A stretch of DNA of 64,000 nt from Actinoplanes sp. L3-i22 (GCF_019704555.1 NZ_AP024745.1:2984501-3048500); one strand, 5' to 3'. Counted from the first letter of the stretch, positions 1 through 9,057 are shown. Notes: generated from the letters alone by a model not told the origin. Translations and numbers: made by a program.

Positions 1-18
1 CTTCGACAGGAGGCCACC

Positions 19-684
19 ATGCCCACTCTTGACCGGCAGGAAGACGTCTTCGTCCTGGATCTCGGGGACACCGAGAACCGGTTCCACCCCGACTGGCTCG
101 ACGCCGTCAACGCCGCCCTCGACGAGGTGGAGAAGGCCGACGGGCACAAGGCCCTGGTCACCACGGCCACCGGTAAGTTCTTCTCGAACGGGCTCGACCT
201 CGACTGGCTCGGCGCGAACGGGGACAAGTACCGGGAGTACGCTGCCGCCGTACAAAATCTGCTCGCAAGGTTTTTGGCTCTTCCGGTTCCGACCGTGGCG
301 GCACTTCAGGGGCACACCTTCGCGGCCGGGGCGATGCTCGCGCTCGCGCACGACTTCCGGGTGATGCGGGCGGACCGCGGCTACTGGTGCCTGCCGGAGG
401 TCAACATCGGCATTCCGTTCACGCCCGGCATGTCGGCCCTGATCCAGAGTCGCCTGACGCCGCAGGTCGCGCACGAGGCGATGACAACCGGGCGACGGTA
501 CGGCGGGGACGAGGCGCTGGCCGCCCGGATCGTCGACCACGCGGTCGCCGAGGACGCCGTCCGGCCGACCGCCGTCAAGATCGCTTTCACGCTCGCGCCG
601 AACGCGGGGGAGACCCTGGGCACGATCAAGAACCGGATGTACGGCGGCGTGCTGGCGGCCCTGCGGGAGACCGCCGGGGCGTGA
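19..684 (+). CDS. enoyl-CoA hydratase/isomerase family protein
   Basis: A 221-residue crotonase-fold protein, slightly short for the family. The first oxyanion-hole segment is visible as GKFFSNGLDLDWL (about residues 52-64) and the second as GHTFAAGAML (about 98-107). A candidate catalytic Glu follows in EVNIGIP. The NGLDL and EVNIGIP context resembles delta3,delta2-enoyl-CoA isomerases (ECI type) more than classical hydratases with two Glu residues, so isomerisation of unsaturated acyl-CoA in beta-oxidation is the better guess. The start is fixed by a strong AGGAGG about 7 bases before the ATG. It stands alone, with a small GGTCC/GGACC hairpin at 707-721 beyond its end. Substrate is unknown. 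Confidence 0.85.
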   Translation: MPTLDRQEDVFVLDLGDTENRFHPDWLDAVNAALDEVEKADGHKALVTTATGKFFSNGLDLDWLGANGDKYREYAAAVQNLLARFLALPVPTVAALQGHTFAAGAMLALAHDFRVMRADRGYWCLPEVNIGIPFTPGMSALIQSRLTPQVAHEAMTTGRRYGGDEALAARIVDHAVAEDAVRPTAVKIAFTLAPNAGETLGTIKNRMYGGVLAALRETAGA

Positions 685-811
685 CAATCGCCACGTCGGG
701 GCGGTGGTCCACGGCGGACCGGCCGGGCCAACGAATCCGCGATCATCTAAGTATTGTGCTTTTCGGCGAGTCGGATGCGGCTCGCTGAAAGACACTTTCG
801 ACGGGGGTTCC

Positions 812-1978
812 ATGTTCTCCATTCGACCTCGCGACGCCGCGATCGCCGGGCTGTCCGCGCTGGCCGTGGCGTTGCCGGCGGCGGCCGTTCCGGCGTTCGC
901 GGCGCCGCTGCCGCAGTCGGTCACGGCGGCCGCGGCCACCACGCCGGCGACCGATCGGTACCGGGTCCTGGTCCGCCGGCTCGCCGACCTGGACCCGCGG
1001 TGGGAGGTGCGGGCCGCGGCGTGGAACGCGCTGCTCAGCGACCTGCCGACCGCGGTCACCGCGTTCCTCAGCACCGGTGGCGGCTATGAGCAGGCCCGGA
1101 GCCGGGCGACGGCGGACGCGGCGCGCAACGATCTGGTCATCTCCCGGGCGATCCTCACCTCGACGCCGACCACCTCGCCGATCGTGTACCTGACGGCGAA
1201 CCGCGCGTCGCACGGCACGCTCGACGAGAAGGACCGGTACGTGCGGACCGGCCTGAAGGAGGCGCAGGCGCTGGACGCCGCGCACTCGCCGATCGAGGCC
1301 GCGAAGCAGCAGGCCAAGCTGGATCGGGACTACGTGACCGACCTCGCGGCGCACGCGCCCGGGGCGTGGGTGCGGGCGGCCGCGCAGCGGGCGATCCAGA
1401 AGGGCACCGACGCCGACATCGCGGAGTTCTTCAAGTACTCGTGGGCCAGCGCCTCCGACTGCGACCTGCAGTCGTTCCGGATGGACGCGATCGAGCAGGA
1501 GCAGCGGTACCGGCACCAGCTGGAGCAGCTGGTCACGCTGGCCCAGCAGGCGCAGGTGGCGTACGAGCAGGCCGCCGACGCGGCCAAGGCGAAGGCCGCC
1601 GAGGAGGCCAAGGCGGCCTGGAACACCGCCGCCGACCTGGCCGCCTCGACCCAGGCGACCTGGCAGGCGAACCAGGACCTGGCCACCACCCAGGCGCGGA
1701 TGTGGGCCGCGGTGCACGACTTCGCCCTGCTGGCCACCACCCAGCAGGACTGGTCGGCGATCGCGAACCAGGCGACCGGCGCGAACACCTCGTGGTCCGA
1801 CGAGCTGGCGTGGGCCCAGGACCAGGCCCAGCAGTGGACCGCGCTGGCCGAGTCGACCCGGGCGAGCGCCGAGGCGATCCCGGCGGACGGCTCGCCGTCA
1901 CCGTCGCCGTCGGTGACCCCGAGCGAGATCCCGAGCGAGTCCCCGACCGCGACGCCGTCCGAGTCGCCGGCCGCCTGA
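812..1978 (+). CDS. secreted ALF-repeat protein with Ser/Pro-rich C-terminus
   Basis: A 388-residue exported protein. The ATG at 812 is chosen because it follows a GGGGG ribosome-binding site and opens a typical signal peptide (Arg-containing start, Ala/Val-rich core, AxA site near residue 30). Two short helical ALF-type repeats are visible: VRAAAWNALLSD...AVTAFLSTGG (about 65-95) and WVRAAAQRAIQKG...IAEFF (about 185-210). A long Ala/Gln/Lys-rich helical, probably coiled-coil region follows, and then a tail of Ser-Pro-Ser repeats. Its convergent neighbour at 2039-4024 has the same repeat type. ALF repeats occur in secreted actinobacterial proteins and their function is not established. The open frame extends upstream to 704 but without a ribosome-binding site or signal peptide. 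Confidence 0.75.
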   Translation: MFSIRPRDAAIAGLSALAVALPAAAVPAFAAPLPQSVTAAAATTPATDRYRVLVRRLADLDPRWEVRAAAWNALLSDLPTAVTAFLSTGGGYEQARSRATADAARNDLVISRAILTSTPTTSPIVYLTANRASHGTLDEKDRYVRTGLKEAQALDAAHSPIEAAKQQAKLDRDYVTDLAAHAPGAWVRAAAQRAIQKGTDADIAEFFKYSWASASDCDLQSFRMDAIEQEQRYRHQLEQLVTLAQQAQVAYEQAADAAKAKAAEEAKAAWNTAADLAASTQATWQANQDLATTQARMWAAVHDFALLATTQQDWSAIANQATGANTSWSDELAWAQDQAQQWTALAESTRASAEAIPADGSPSPSPSVTPSEIPSESPTATPSESPAA

Positions 1979-1984
1979 CACAGA

Positions 1985-2020
1985 GAATCCCCCGGGCCGA
2001 AACGATGGCCCGGGGGATTC
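1985..2020. terminator. bidirectional hairpin terminator
   Basis: A perfect 14-bp inverted repeat (GAATCCCCCGGGCC at 1985-1998 and its complement at 2007-2020) with an 8-base loop lies between two convergent genes. A TT follows on the + side. It probably stops transcription from both sides. Confidence 0.85.
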
Positions 2021-2038
2021 TTGCTGTCGCGGTGCGGG

Positions 2039-4024
2039 TCAGTTCTTCGTGCCGACCCAGCGCTGCTCGAGGTGCGTCGCGCCACCGCACGGCCACTGCA
2101 GCAGGTGCGCGCCGTCCTCCTTGGAGCCCGCCCCGATCGCCAGGCACTGCCCGCTGTTGGCGTTGCGGACCTCCAGCAGGCCGGAGCCGGCGTCGATCAC
2201 GTCCCAGGACTGCTCCAGGTGACTGGCGCCGCCACAGGTCCACTGCAGGGCGTGCGCGCCGTTCTCCTTGGAGCCCGATCCGATCGCCAGGCACAGGTTG
2301 GTCCGGTCGTTGCGGATCTCGCTGTACCCGTTGCCGAGCGCGTTGACGTGCCACTCGGCGTCGTTGGAGTCGGAGCAGGCGGTCTGCAGGATGTGCGCGC
2401 CGTTGGTCTGGTCGCCACCGTTGCTCAGGCACAGGCCGCTGTTCTTGTTGGCGATCCGCTGACCCGAGGTGCGGGCCTTGACGTTCACCGACTGCTCGGC
2501 GTGCCCGGCCGCGCACGGCCACTGGATGGCCTGGTCACCCTTGGTGGTGGAGGCGGAGCCGAAGGCCAGGCACTGACCGCTGTTGACGTTGCGCAGCTGG
2601 GTGTACCCGTTGCTGGCCTTGGTCAGCTGCCAGGCCTGCGCCGCGTTGGTCGCGCCGCAGCCCCACTGGACCAGGTCGGCCGCGTTGGACTTCGAGCCGC
2701 CGTAGACGGTCAGGCACATCTTGCTGTGGTCGTTGCGGACCTCGTAGCCGGTGCCGCGGGGCTGGATCCGCCAGTCCTGCTCGGGGCCGCCGTTGCAGCT
2801 CCACTGGATGACCGCGGCGCCCGCGGTGGTGGAGCCGGCCGAGACCGCCAGGCACTGGCTGTCGTGCTGCATGACCAGCGCGTTCACCGTCGTCACGCCG
2901 CGGGCCTTGTCCAGCGCCCGGGCGGTGTCCTGGCCCTTGTTCAGGAAGGTCTGCAGGGCCAGCGCGGTGTTCGTGGTCAGCGCCAGATCGGCGGCGGCGA
3001 CCAGGTTCGGCTGCTGGCCGTCGACCTTCGCGGCGTCCCGGATCGCGGTGGTCCGGGTGCGGTAGAGAGCCAGCTCGGCGGCCGCGGCGGTGGCCTCGTC
3101 GCGGGCGTTGGCCGCGGCGCCGCCGGTGAAGATGAAGTCCTTCAGCGCCTGCTCGACGTCGGCGTCCGGCGCGTTGAGCGCGGCCTGCGAGGCGAGCTGC
3201 ACCTCGATGCCCTTGGCCTGGGCGTGGATCTGCAGGACGTACTGCCGGTTCGGCGCGGCGATCAGCTCCTCGGTGACCGGGAGGAGCAGCAGCTGCAGCA
3301 GGGCCCGCTTGGCCGAGGCCAGCTGCGCGGCGAGCAGCTTGGCGGCCTGCTCGGCGTCGGACTGGGCGACCGCGTCGGCCAGGTCCTGGTCGGCGGCGGT
3401 CTTGGCGCCACCGGTGAGGAACGCGGTCCACTCGGTCTGCGTGGAACCCTCGGCGAAGGCCGCCTGCGCCGCGGCCTTCACGTGCGAGCCGTCCGCGGCG
3501 CGCTCCCAGACGGCGATGATGAAGTCGCGGTCGCTCTTCTCGATCAGCGCGGTCTCCGACGGGTCGAGCCCGACGATGACGGCGACCGACCGGCGCAGCG
3601 CCTTGGCCTGCTCGGCCGCGATCTCGACCCGCGCGTCGTCCTGCGCGGCGGTGAAGATGCCGGTGACGATGAAGTCGTAGGCGGCGGTGGTGTCGGTGGT
3701 GTCCCAGGCCCGCAGCGCGGCGCTCTGCACGAAGGTGCCCGGCGCGGCCGCGCGCCACAGCGCGAGCACGAAGTTCTGGTCGTCGAGGACCAGCATGTCG
3801 ATGTCCGGCAGGATGCCGAGGACGGCGGCCGCCTTGACCTTGTCCTCGGCGGACGCCAGGTTGGTCGGCTCGGCCACCGCCGACGCCGCGGCGGCGGCCG
3901 ACGTGCCCTCCGCCCACGCCGGCACGCTCAGACCCGCTGACACCACGGTCACCGCGAGACCGGCGGCCAAGACGCCGGCGCTCACCGAACGGCCCACTCC
4001 GGCCCATGATCTGACTGACAACAC
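2039..4024 (-). CDS. secreted ALF-repeat protein with six ricin-type lectin repeats
   Basis: A 661-residue exported protein with a signal peptide ending near AWA at about residue 38. Residues about 45-360 hold several ALF-type helical repeats (for example FVQSAALRAWDTTD and VKAAAQAAFAEGS, each followed by a Phe-Ile/Leu-x-x-Gly-Gly segment). Residues about 365-661 hold six ricin-B repeats of about 45 residues with the CLAxxxGS...QWxC...QxW pattern, enough for two beta-trefoils that would bind carbohydrate. Two repeats have lost the final QxW Trp or the QW. A role in binding or remodelling polysaccharide outside the cell is inferred. It shares its N-terminal repeat type with the convergent gene at 812-1978. 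Confidence 0.85.
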   Translation of the reverse strand: MLSVRSWAGVGRSVSAGVLAAGLAVTVVSAGLSVPAWAEGTSAAAAASAVAEPTNLASAEDKVKAAAVLGILPDIDMLVLDDQNFVLALWRAAAPGTFVQSAALRAWDTTDTTAAYDFIVTGIFTAAQDDARVEIAAEQAKALRRSVAVIVGLDPSETALIEKSDRDFIIAVWERAADGSHVKAAAQAAFAEGSTQTEWTAFLTGGAKTAADQDLADAVAQSDAEQAAKLLAAQLASAKRALLQLLLLPVTEELIAAPNRQYVLQIHAQAKGIEVQLASQAALNAPDADVEQALKDFIFTGGAAANARDEATAAAAELALYRTRTTAIRDAAKVDGQQPNLVAAADLALTTNTALALQTFLNKGQDTARALDKARGVTTVNALVMQHDSQCLAVSAGSTTAGAAVIQWSCNGGPEQDWRIQPRGTGYEVRNDHSKMCLTVYGGSKSNAADLVQWGCGATNAAQAWQLTKASNGYTQLRNVNSGQCLAFGSASTTKGDQAIQWPCAAGHAEQSVNVKARTSGQRIANKNSGLCLSNGGDQTNGAHILQTACSDSNDAEWHVNALGNGYSEIRNDRTNLCLAIGSGSKENGAHALQWTCGGASHLEQSWDVIDAGSGLLEVRNANSGQCLAIGAGSKEDGAHLLQWPCGGATHLEQRWVGTKN

Positions 4025-4303
4025 CAGGAAGCTCCCAAAGAAGTCCGCGGCGGATCACGCCACTTCGGGAGCACACCGAACGAGATCAACCTCGCGGCGC
4101 CAACCCCCGTAGGCACCATCACGCCGATCGAAGAACCATCGCGACCAATGTAGATCACGGCCGATGTCTTGGTGTGCCCGGTCCGGGCGTTACGCGGCGT
4201 TCACTCAAACAGCCCGGTATGGCAGCTCGCTGCCCGGTGCTCTGCTGCCGCCCAGTTTGTCGGTATTTGTAAGCTAGTCTCGAACGCATGTACTATTTGC
4301 CGG

Positions 4304-6043
4304 GTGAAGGCGAAGCGGCGGAGGAAGGCGTTGCGGCCGATCGCTGCGCCGTTCGTCGTCGCCGCGCCTGCGGGCACCCGCATCCGGACGAGACTGCGGC
4401 CCAGCACCGGCGAGGCTGCTGTCCTGACACAGGTCGCAACCTTCCTCGGTGGGCTGTACCGGGCTGATCTGGCCGTCCGGGTCCGGCTCGGCAACGTGTC
4501 CGGCAAGGACACCCAGCGCACGCGACGCAAGCGGGAGTTGACCGCGGTCACGACCTCCCGGTGGGCCGGCTCGATCACCCGGACCGCCGAAGACCAATAC
4601 CAACTCGGCATGCGTGTTCTCGCGGCTGACGTGTCGAGCCTGGGTCAGGCCCTGATTACCTTGGACGCGCGGATCGGCGCCCCGGTCGGAGGCCGGGTCG
4701 GCCGGACATCCGGCTATGCCAGCCGCAGTGAGCGGGCCGCCAAGCAACAGCGCCGCCAAGCCTTGGCCGCCCGCGCCGCCGCCGCCCGAGACCGGCTGGC
4801 CGCCGGTCGTCCGGCGATCGTTGCGGGCGGACGCCGGCTGGCCAAGACCCGCCACCGGCTCGGCAGCGCCGGGCTCACCCAGGCGCAGTGGCGGGCCCGG
4901 TGGGACGCGGCCCGCATGTTCCTGACCGCCGACGGCGAGACCGGCGCCCCGCACGGCAACTACACCATCACCGTCACGCCCGGCGGCATCGTGTCAATCG
5001 CCCTGCCCGCCCCGCTCACGCATCTGGCGAACGCACCGCGCGGCCGATACCGGCTCACCGAACCGGTCGCGTTCACCCACCGAGCCGGGCAGTGGACCGA
5101 CCGGGTCACCGCCGACCAATCGGTGCGCTACGACATCCGCTTCGATGCGGTGCGGGGCCGCTGGTACCTGGACGCCTCCTGGACAGCCCCGACCTACACG
5201 CCCGGCCTGGACGCACTCGCCGACGGCAGGCTACTGGGCATCGACCTGAACGCCGACCACCTCGCCGCGCACGTCATCGACGCGCACGGCAACCCGGTCG
5301 GCACCCCGATCACCATCCCCCTCGACCTGACCGGCCCGGCCTCGCAACGCGACGGACGACTGCGTGCCGCGATCAGCCACGCCCTGCACCTCGCGCACCT
5401 CCACGGCTGCCCGGCGATCGCGATCGAGAACCTGGGCTTCGCCGACGCCCGCGCCACCGGCCGGGAGACCCTCGGCCGCGGCTCCCGGGGTAAACGGTTC
5501 CGGCGCACCGTCGCCGGGATCCCCACCGCACAGTTCCGCGACCGCCTCGCCGGCATGGCCTCCACCGCAGGGATCGCAGTGATCGCCGTCGACCCGGCAT
5601 ACACCTCTAAATGGGGCGGGCAGCATTGGAAACCCGCCCTCACCAGTAAGACTCCCACCGCGACCCGGCATCATGCCGCGGCGGTGGTGATCGCACGACG
5701 CGCCCACGGCTTCACGGCGCGGCGACGGTCAGGTGTCACCCGGACACGACCAGCGGATCGCGCTCGGGAAACTACCGGCCAGGCCGCACCCCGCGCCATG
5801 GGCGTGAGGGAACAACAGTTCGGGCTGGTCGAGACGGCACGCACCACACCCGTGGACAAGACGCGCCCGGCCTCGACCAGAGACTCCGGCGTTCCCCGGC
5901 CTCGAAGACCGCTCGCGAGGCCCCCGGCCCCCGGTCGGGACCAGCGTATTGACCAACTATGGCCGACACGCCAAGGAACGGTAACGTCCCGCTCGGAAGG
6001 GCCGAAGGACCCTGCCCGGCGGGGTCCCGGTGGAGGAACGTGA
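4304..6043 (+). CDS. TnpB-like RuvC-fold protein of a lone IS605/IS1341-type element
   Basis: About 579 residues from the GTG at 4304, chosen because VKAKRRRK is a plausible basic start; the frame is open back to a TTG at 4169. RuvC-I is GIDLNADH (Asp314) and RuvC-II is AIENLGF (Glu375). The expected RuvC-III motif RDxNAA reads RHHAAA, so His456 stands where the catalytic Asp should be. No CxxC zinc ribbon is present (the segment reads TSKWGGQHW). Basic Arg-rich stretches fit nucleic-acid binding. No TnpA transposase lies beside it, so it is not autonomous. The Arg/Pro-rich tail after about residue 470 runs into the phosphoketolase upstream region and may be partly read-through. Members of this actinobacterial subfamily are usually annotated simply as transposase. 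Confidence 0.7.
   Translation: MKAKRRRKALRPIAAPFVVAAPAGTRIRTRLRPSTGEAAVLTQVATFLGGLYRADLAVRVRLGNVSGKDTQRTRRKRELTAVTTSRWAGSITRTAEDQYQLGMRVLAADVSSLGQALITLDARIGAPVGGRVGRTSGYASRSERAAKQQRRQALAARAAAARDRLAAGRPAIVAGGRRLAKTRHRLGSAGLTQAQWRARWDAARMFLTADGETGAPHGNYTITVTPGGIVSIALPAPLTHLANAPRGRYRLTEPVAFTHRAGQWTDRVTADQSVRYDIRFDAVRGRWYLDASWTAPTYTPGLDALADGRLLGIDLNADHLAAHVIDAHGNPVGTPITIPLDLTGPASQRDGRLRAAISHALHLAHLHGCPAIAIENLGFADARATGRETLGRGSRGKRFRRTVAGIPTAQFRDRLAGMASTAGIAVIAVDPAYTSKWGGQHWKPALTSKTPTATRHHAAAVVIARRAHGFTARRRSGVTRTRPADRARETTGQAAPRAMGVREQQFGLVETARTTPVDKTRPASTRDSGVPRPRRPLARPPAPGRDQRIDQLWPTRQGTVTSRSEGPKDPARRGPGGGT
5999..6012 (+). promoter_or_regulatory. candidate DevR/DosR-type box upstream of phosphoketolase
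   Basis: GGGCCGAAGGACCC resembles the 14-bp core of the mycobacterial DosR site (GGGACTWWAGTCCC). It differs at only two positions from the box in front of the Acg-type gene at 14761. It lies about 64 bases before the phosphoketolase start. The link to the DevR-like regulator in this window is inferred. Confidence 0.45.
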
Positions 6044-6075
6044 AGATCGACGAAGCCTTCAGGGAAGGAAAGATC

Positions 6076-8484
6076 GTGACCGTTGTACTCGACCACGAGG
6101 ACCTGGTGCGTAGGCTCGCACACCCCGACGACGCCGAGGTCGCGAGCCTCGACGCATGGTGGCGGGCGAACAACTATCTCACCGTCGGCCAGATCTACCT
6201 GCAGGCCAACCCGCTGCTGCGCGAGCCGCTGCGGCCCGAGCACATCAAGCCACGGCTGCTCGGCCACTGGGGGACCAGCCCCGGCCTGTCGTTCGTCTAC
6301 GCGCACGTGTCCCGGCTGATCCGGGCCACCGGCCAGGAGGCGATCTACCTGGCCGGCCCGGGGCACGGCGGCCCGGCCCTGGTCGCCGCCGGCTACCTGG
6401 AGGGGACGTACTCGGAGGTCTACCCGAAGGTCGGCCAGGACGAGGAGGGCATGCTCAAGCTGTTCCGGCAGTTCTCCAGCCCGGGCGGCATCCCCAGCCA
6501 CGTGAGCGTGACCACGCCCGGCTCGATCCACGAGGGCGGCGAGCTCGGCTACGTGCTGGTGCACGCGTTCGGTTCGGTGATGGACAACCCGGACCTGCTG
6601 ACCATCGCGGTGGTCGGCGACGGCGAGGCGGAGACCGGCCCGCTGGAGGGGTCGTGGAAGGGCGTCTCGTTCATCAACCCGGAGCACGACGGCGCGGTCC
6701 TGCCGATCCTGCACCTGAACGGCGCCAAGATCGCCGGCCCGACGGTGCTGGCCCGCAAGGACCCGGCCGAGGTGCGCAAGCTGCTCGAGGGCCACGGCTA
6801 CGACGTCATCGAGATCGGCGGGGACGACCTGCCCGGCATGCACCACCGGTTCGCCGAGGGCCTGGCCACGGCGTGGGGCCGGATCCGCGCGATCCAGGCG
6901 GCGGCGCGCGGTGGGGACTGGGACGGGTCCCGGCCGCACTGGCCACTGATCATCCTCCGTACGCCCAAGGGTTGGACCGGTCCGGAAATTGTCGACGGCA
7001 TCACCGTCGGTGGCACCTGGCGCGCTCACCAGGTCCCGTTGTCGGGCGTCAAGGACAACCCGGATCACCTGCGGATGCTCGAGGAGTGGATGCGGTCCTA
7101 CCGGCCGGAGGAGCTGTTCGACGCCACCGGTGCGCCGGCCGGCCCGGTCCGCGCCCTGGCGCCCGACGGTGACCTGCGGATGAGCGCCAGCCCGCACGCC
7201 AACGGCGGCCGCCTCACCCGGGATCTGGACCTGCCGGACTTCCGGGACTACGCGGTCGAGGTGAAGGCGCCGGCGTCCGGGCGTGCCGAGTCCACCCGCA
7301 AGCTGGGCGAGATGATGCGCGACATCTACACCCGCAACGACGACCGGTTCCGGCTGTTCTGCCCGGACGAGACGAACTCGAACCGGCTCGGCGCGGTCTT
7401 CGAGGTCTCCGACCGCGGCTTCATGGAGACGGTCACGCCGGCGGACGTCAAGATCAGTCGCAGCGGCCGGGTGATGGAGGTGCTCTCCGAGCACAACTGC
7501 CACGGCTGGCTGGAGGGCTACACGCTCACCGGGCGGCACGGCATGTTCGCCACCTACGAGGCGTTCGCCATGGTCAGCGCGTCGCAGACGATCCAGCACG
7601 GCAAGTGGCTGGAGGAGGCCCGGCACCTGGGCTGGCGGGAGAAGGTCCCGAGCCTGAACATCCTGCTCACCTCGACGGCCTGGCGCAACGACCACAACGG
7701 GTTCTCGCACCAGGGGCCCGGCCTGATCCAGAACGTGCTGACCCAGCGCGGCGACGTGGCCCGGGTCTACCTGCCGCCGGACGCGAACACGCTGCTCTCG
7801 GTCGCCGACCACTGCTTCCGGTCCCGGTCGTACATCAATCTGATCGTCATCGACAAGCAGCCGCAGCTGCAGTTCCTCACCATGGACCAGGCGATCGAGC
7901 ACTGCGCGCAGGGGGCCGGCGTCTGGGAGTGGGCCGGCACCGACGACGGCACCAGCGACCCGGACATCGTGCTGGCCTGCGCCGGCGACGTGGTCACCAT
8001 GGAGACGGTGGCCGCCGCGCGGATCCTGATGGAGAAGCTGCCGAAGTTGCGGACCCGGGTCGTCAACGTGGTCGACCTGATGACCCTGCCGCGGCCGAAG
8101 GACCACCCGCACGGCATGAGCGAGACGCTGTTCCGCGAGCTGTTCACCGAGCGGGTGGACGTGGTGTTCGCCTTCCACGGCTACCCGGGCGCGATCCACC
8201 AGCTGGTGCACGGCCGGCCGGACGCCGACCGGTTCCGGGTCCGCGGCTTCATCGAGGAGGGCACGACCACCACGCCGTTCGACATGACGGTGCGGAACAA
8301 GGCCTCGCGATACCACCTGGTGATCGACGCGATCAACAACGCCCGGCGGCTGCCGGCCGGCGCGTCCGAGGTGAAGGCGTGGTGCGAGGCGCAGCTCGAG
8401 AAGCACGCGGCCTACGTCGTCGAGCACCTGGAGGACATGCCTGAGGTGCGGGATTGGTCACTCGGGGACTGGGCGCAGAGTTGA
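6076..8484 (+). CDS. xfp: xylulose-5-phosphate/fructose-6-phosphate phosphoketolase
   Basis: A thiamine-diphosphate enzyme that splits xylulose-5-P (and usually fructose-6-P) with phosphate into acetyl-P and glyceraldehyde-3-P or erythrose-4-P. At 802 residues it has the usual family length. Visible motifs are GHWGTSP (63-69), GPGHGGP (94-100), EGGELGY (153-159), the cofactor motif GDGEAETGP (181-189) and NDHNGFSHQGPG in the middle domain. The GTG at 6076 is preferred because of the purine-rich GGGAAGGAAAG just before it; in-frame GTG 6040 (GGAGG) and ATG 5959 are alternatives. It is monocistronic, with a terminator behind it. A DevR-like box upstream suggests control by low oxygen or redox state. 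Acetate kinase, the usual partner, is not in the window. Confidence 0.95.
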   Translation: MTVVLDHEDLVRRLAHPDDAEVASLDAWWRANNYLTVGQIYLQANPLLREPLRPEHIKPRLLGHWGTSPGLSFVYAHVSRLIRATGQEAIYLAGPGHGGPALVAAGYLEGTYSEVYPKVGQDEEGMLKLFRQFSSPGGIPSHVSVTTPGSIHEGGELGYVLVHAFGSVMDNPDLLTIAVVGDGEAETGPLEGSWKGVSFINPEHDGAVLPILHLNGAKIAGPTVLARKDPAEVRKLLEGHGYDVIEIGGDDLPGMHHRFAEGLATAWGRIRAIQAAARGGDWDGSRPHWPLIILRTPKGWTGPEIVDGITVGGTWRAHQVPLSGVKDNPDHLRMLEEWMRSYRPEELFDATGAPAGPVRALAPDGDLRMSASPHANGGRLTRDLDLPDFRDYAVEVKAPASGRAESTRKLGEMMRDIYTRNDDRFRLFCPDETNSNRLGAVFEVSDRGFMETVTPADVKISRSGRVMEVLSEHNCHGWLEGYTLTGRHGMFATYEAFAMVSASQTIQHGKWLEEARHLGWREKVPSLNILLTSTAWRNDHNGFSHQGPGLIQNVLTQRGDVARVYLPPDANTLLSVADHCFRSRSYINLIVIDKQPQLQFLTMDQAIEHCAQGAGVWEWAGTDDGTSDPDIVLACAGDVVTMETVAAARILMEKLPKLRTRVVNVVDLMTLPRPKDHPHGMSETLFRELFTERVDVVFAFHGYPGAIHQLVHGRPDADRFRVRGFIEEGTTTTPFDMTVRNKASRYHLVIDAINNARRLPAGASEVKAWCEAQLEKHAAYVVEHLEDMPEVRDWSLGDWAQS

Positions 8485-8501
8485 TCTAGGAGGGTTTGAG
8501 C

Positions 8502-8535
8502 ATCTCTCCGCCTAAGAAAGTGTGGGCGGAGAGAT
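8502..8535 (+). terminator. hairpin terminator after phosphoketolase
   Basis: Perfect 11-bp stem (ATCTCTCCGCC at 8502-8512, complement at 8525-8535) with a 12-base loop, followed by a pyrimidine-rich ACTTCACCCTTTCTTTC. It starts 18 bases after the stop codon. Confidence 0.75.
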
Positions 8536-8615
8536 ACTTCACCCTTTCTTTCGACGCCGGATAACGCGAAGGTGAATGACACACGCCTACTCGACGTTGA
8601 GGAAGGGGACCCCGG

Positions 8616-9047
8616 ATGGCCGCTACCCACAGCCCTTGGCCGACGACCCGACAGGGTTCGACAGAACATCCCGTGCCCACGCTGCAATACCTGCTGCGAG
8701 CTCACGGCCACACGGTCACGGTGGACGGCGTCTTCGGCGCCCAGACCGGTGACGCGGTACGTGCCTACCAGCACACCCGTGGCCTTCCCGACAACGGCAT
8801 CGTCTGCGCCGACACCTGGCAGGCATTGATCATGGACGTCGGCCCGGGTGCCTCGGGCAGCGCGGTCCGCGGCGTCCAGGACCGGTTCGGCACCGACCCG
8901 GACGGCGTCTTCGGCCCCCGCACCGAGTCGGCGGTCCGCGCCTTCCAGTCGTCGGCGGGCCTGCCCGCGGACGGCGTGGTCGGCCGGCAGACCTGGCAGG
9001 CGCTGGTCACCGCGGCCGAGGCGGGGTCGCTGCGCCAGGCCGCCTGA
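8616..9047 (+). CDS. protein with two peptidoglycan-binding domains
   Basis: A 143-residue protein made almost entirely of two PG_binding_1 modules: about residues 20-72 (VDGVFGAQTGDAVRAYQ...GIVCADTWQAL) and 78-132 (PDGVFGPRTESAVRAFQ...GVVGRQTWQAL). The repeated DGVFG-x-x-T-x-x-AVRAFQ and TWQAL signatures are diagnostic. There is no obvious signal peptide or catalytic domain, so how it reaches the wall is unclear. A strong GAGGAAGGGG precedes the ATG. It is monocistronic between two hairpin terminators. Confidence 0.9.
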   Translation: MAATHSPWPTTRQGSTEHPVPTLQYLLRAHGHTVTVDGVFGAQTGDAVRAYQHTRGLPDNGIVCADTWQALIMDVGPGASGSAVRGVQDRFGTDPDGVFGPRTESAVRAFQSSAGLPADGVVGRQTWQALVTAAEAGSLRQAA

Positions 9048-9057
9048 CGCGACAATC

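Noticed and set aside
704..811. Upstream start for the first ALF-repeat protein
   Set aside because: No ribosome-binding site at 704; the ATG at 812 has one and begins a signal peptide.
4025..4303. Left end of the IS element with terminal structure
   Set aside because: IS605-type elements lack terminal inverted repeats and I could not identify a convincing subterminal hairpin or target motif.
5671..8427. A 918-codon open frame antisense to phosphoketolase
   Set aside because: Composition is typical of an antisense shadow, with no domain or ribosome-binding site; phosphoketolase is unmistakable.
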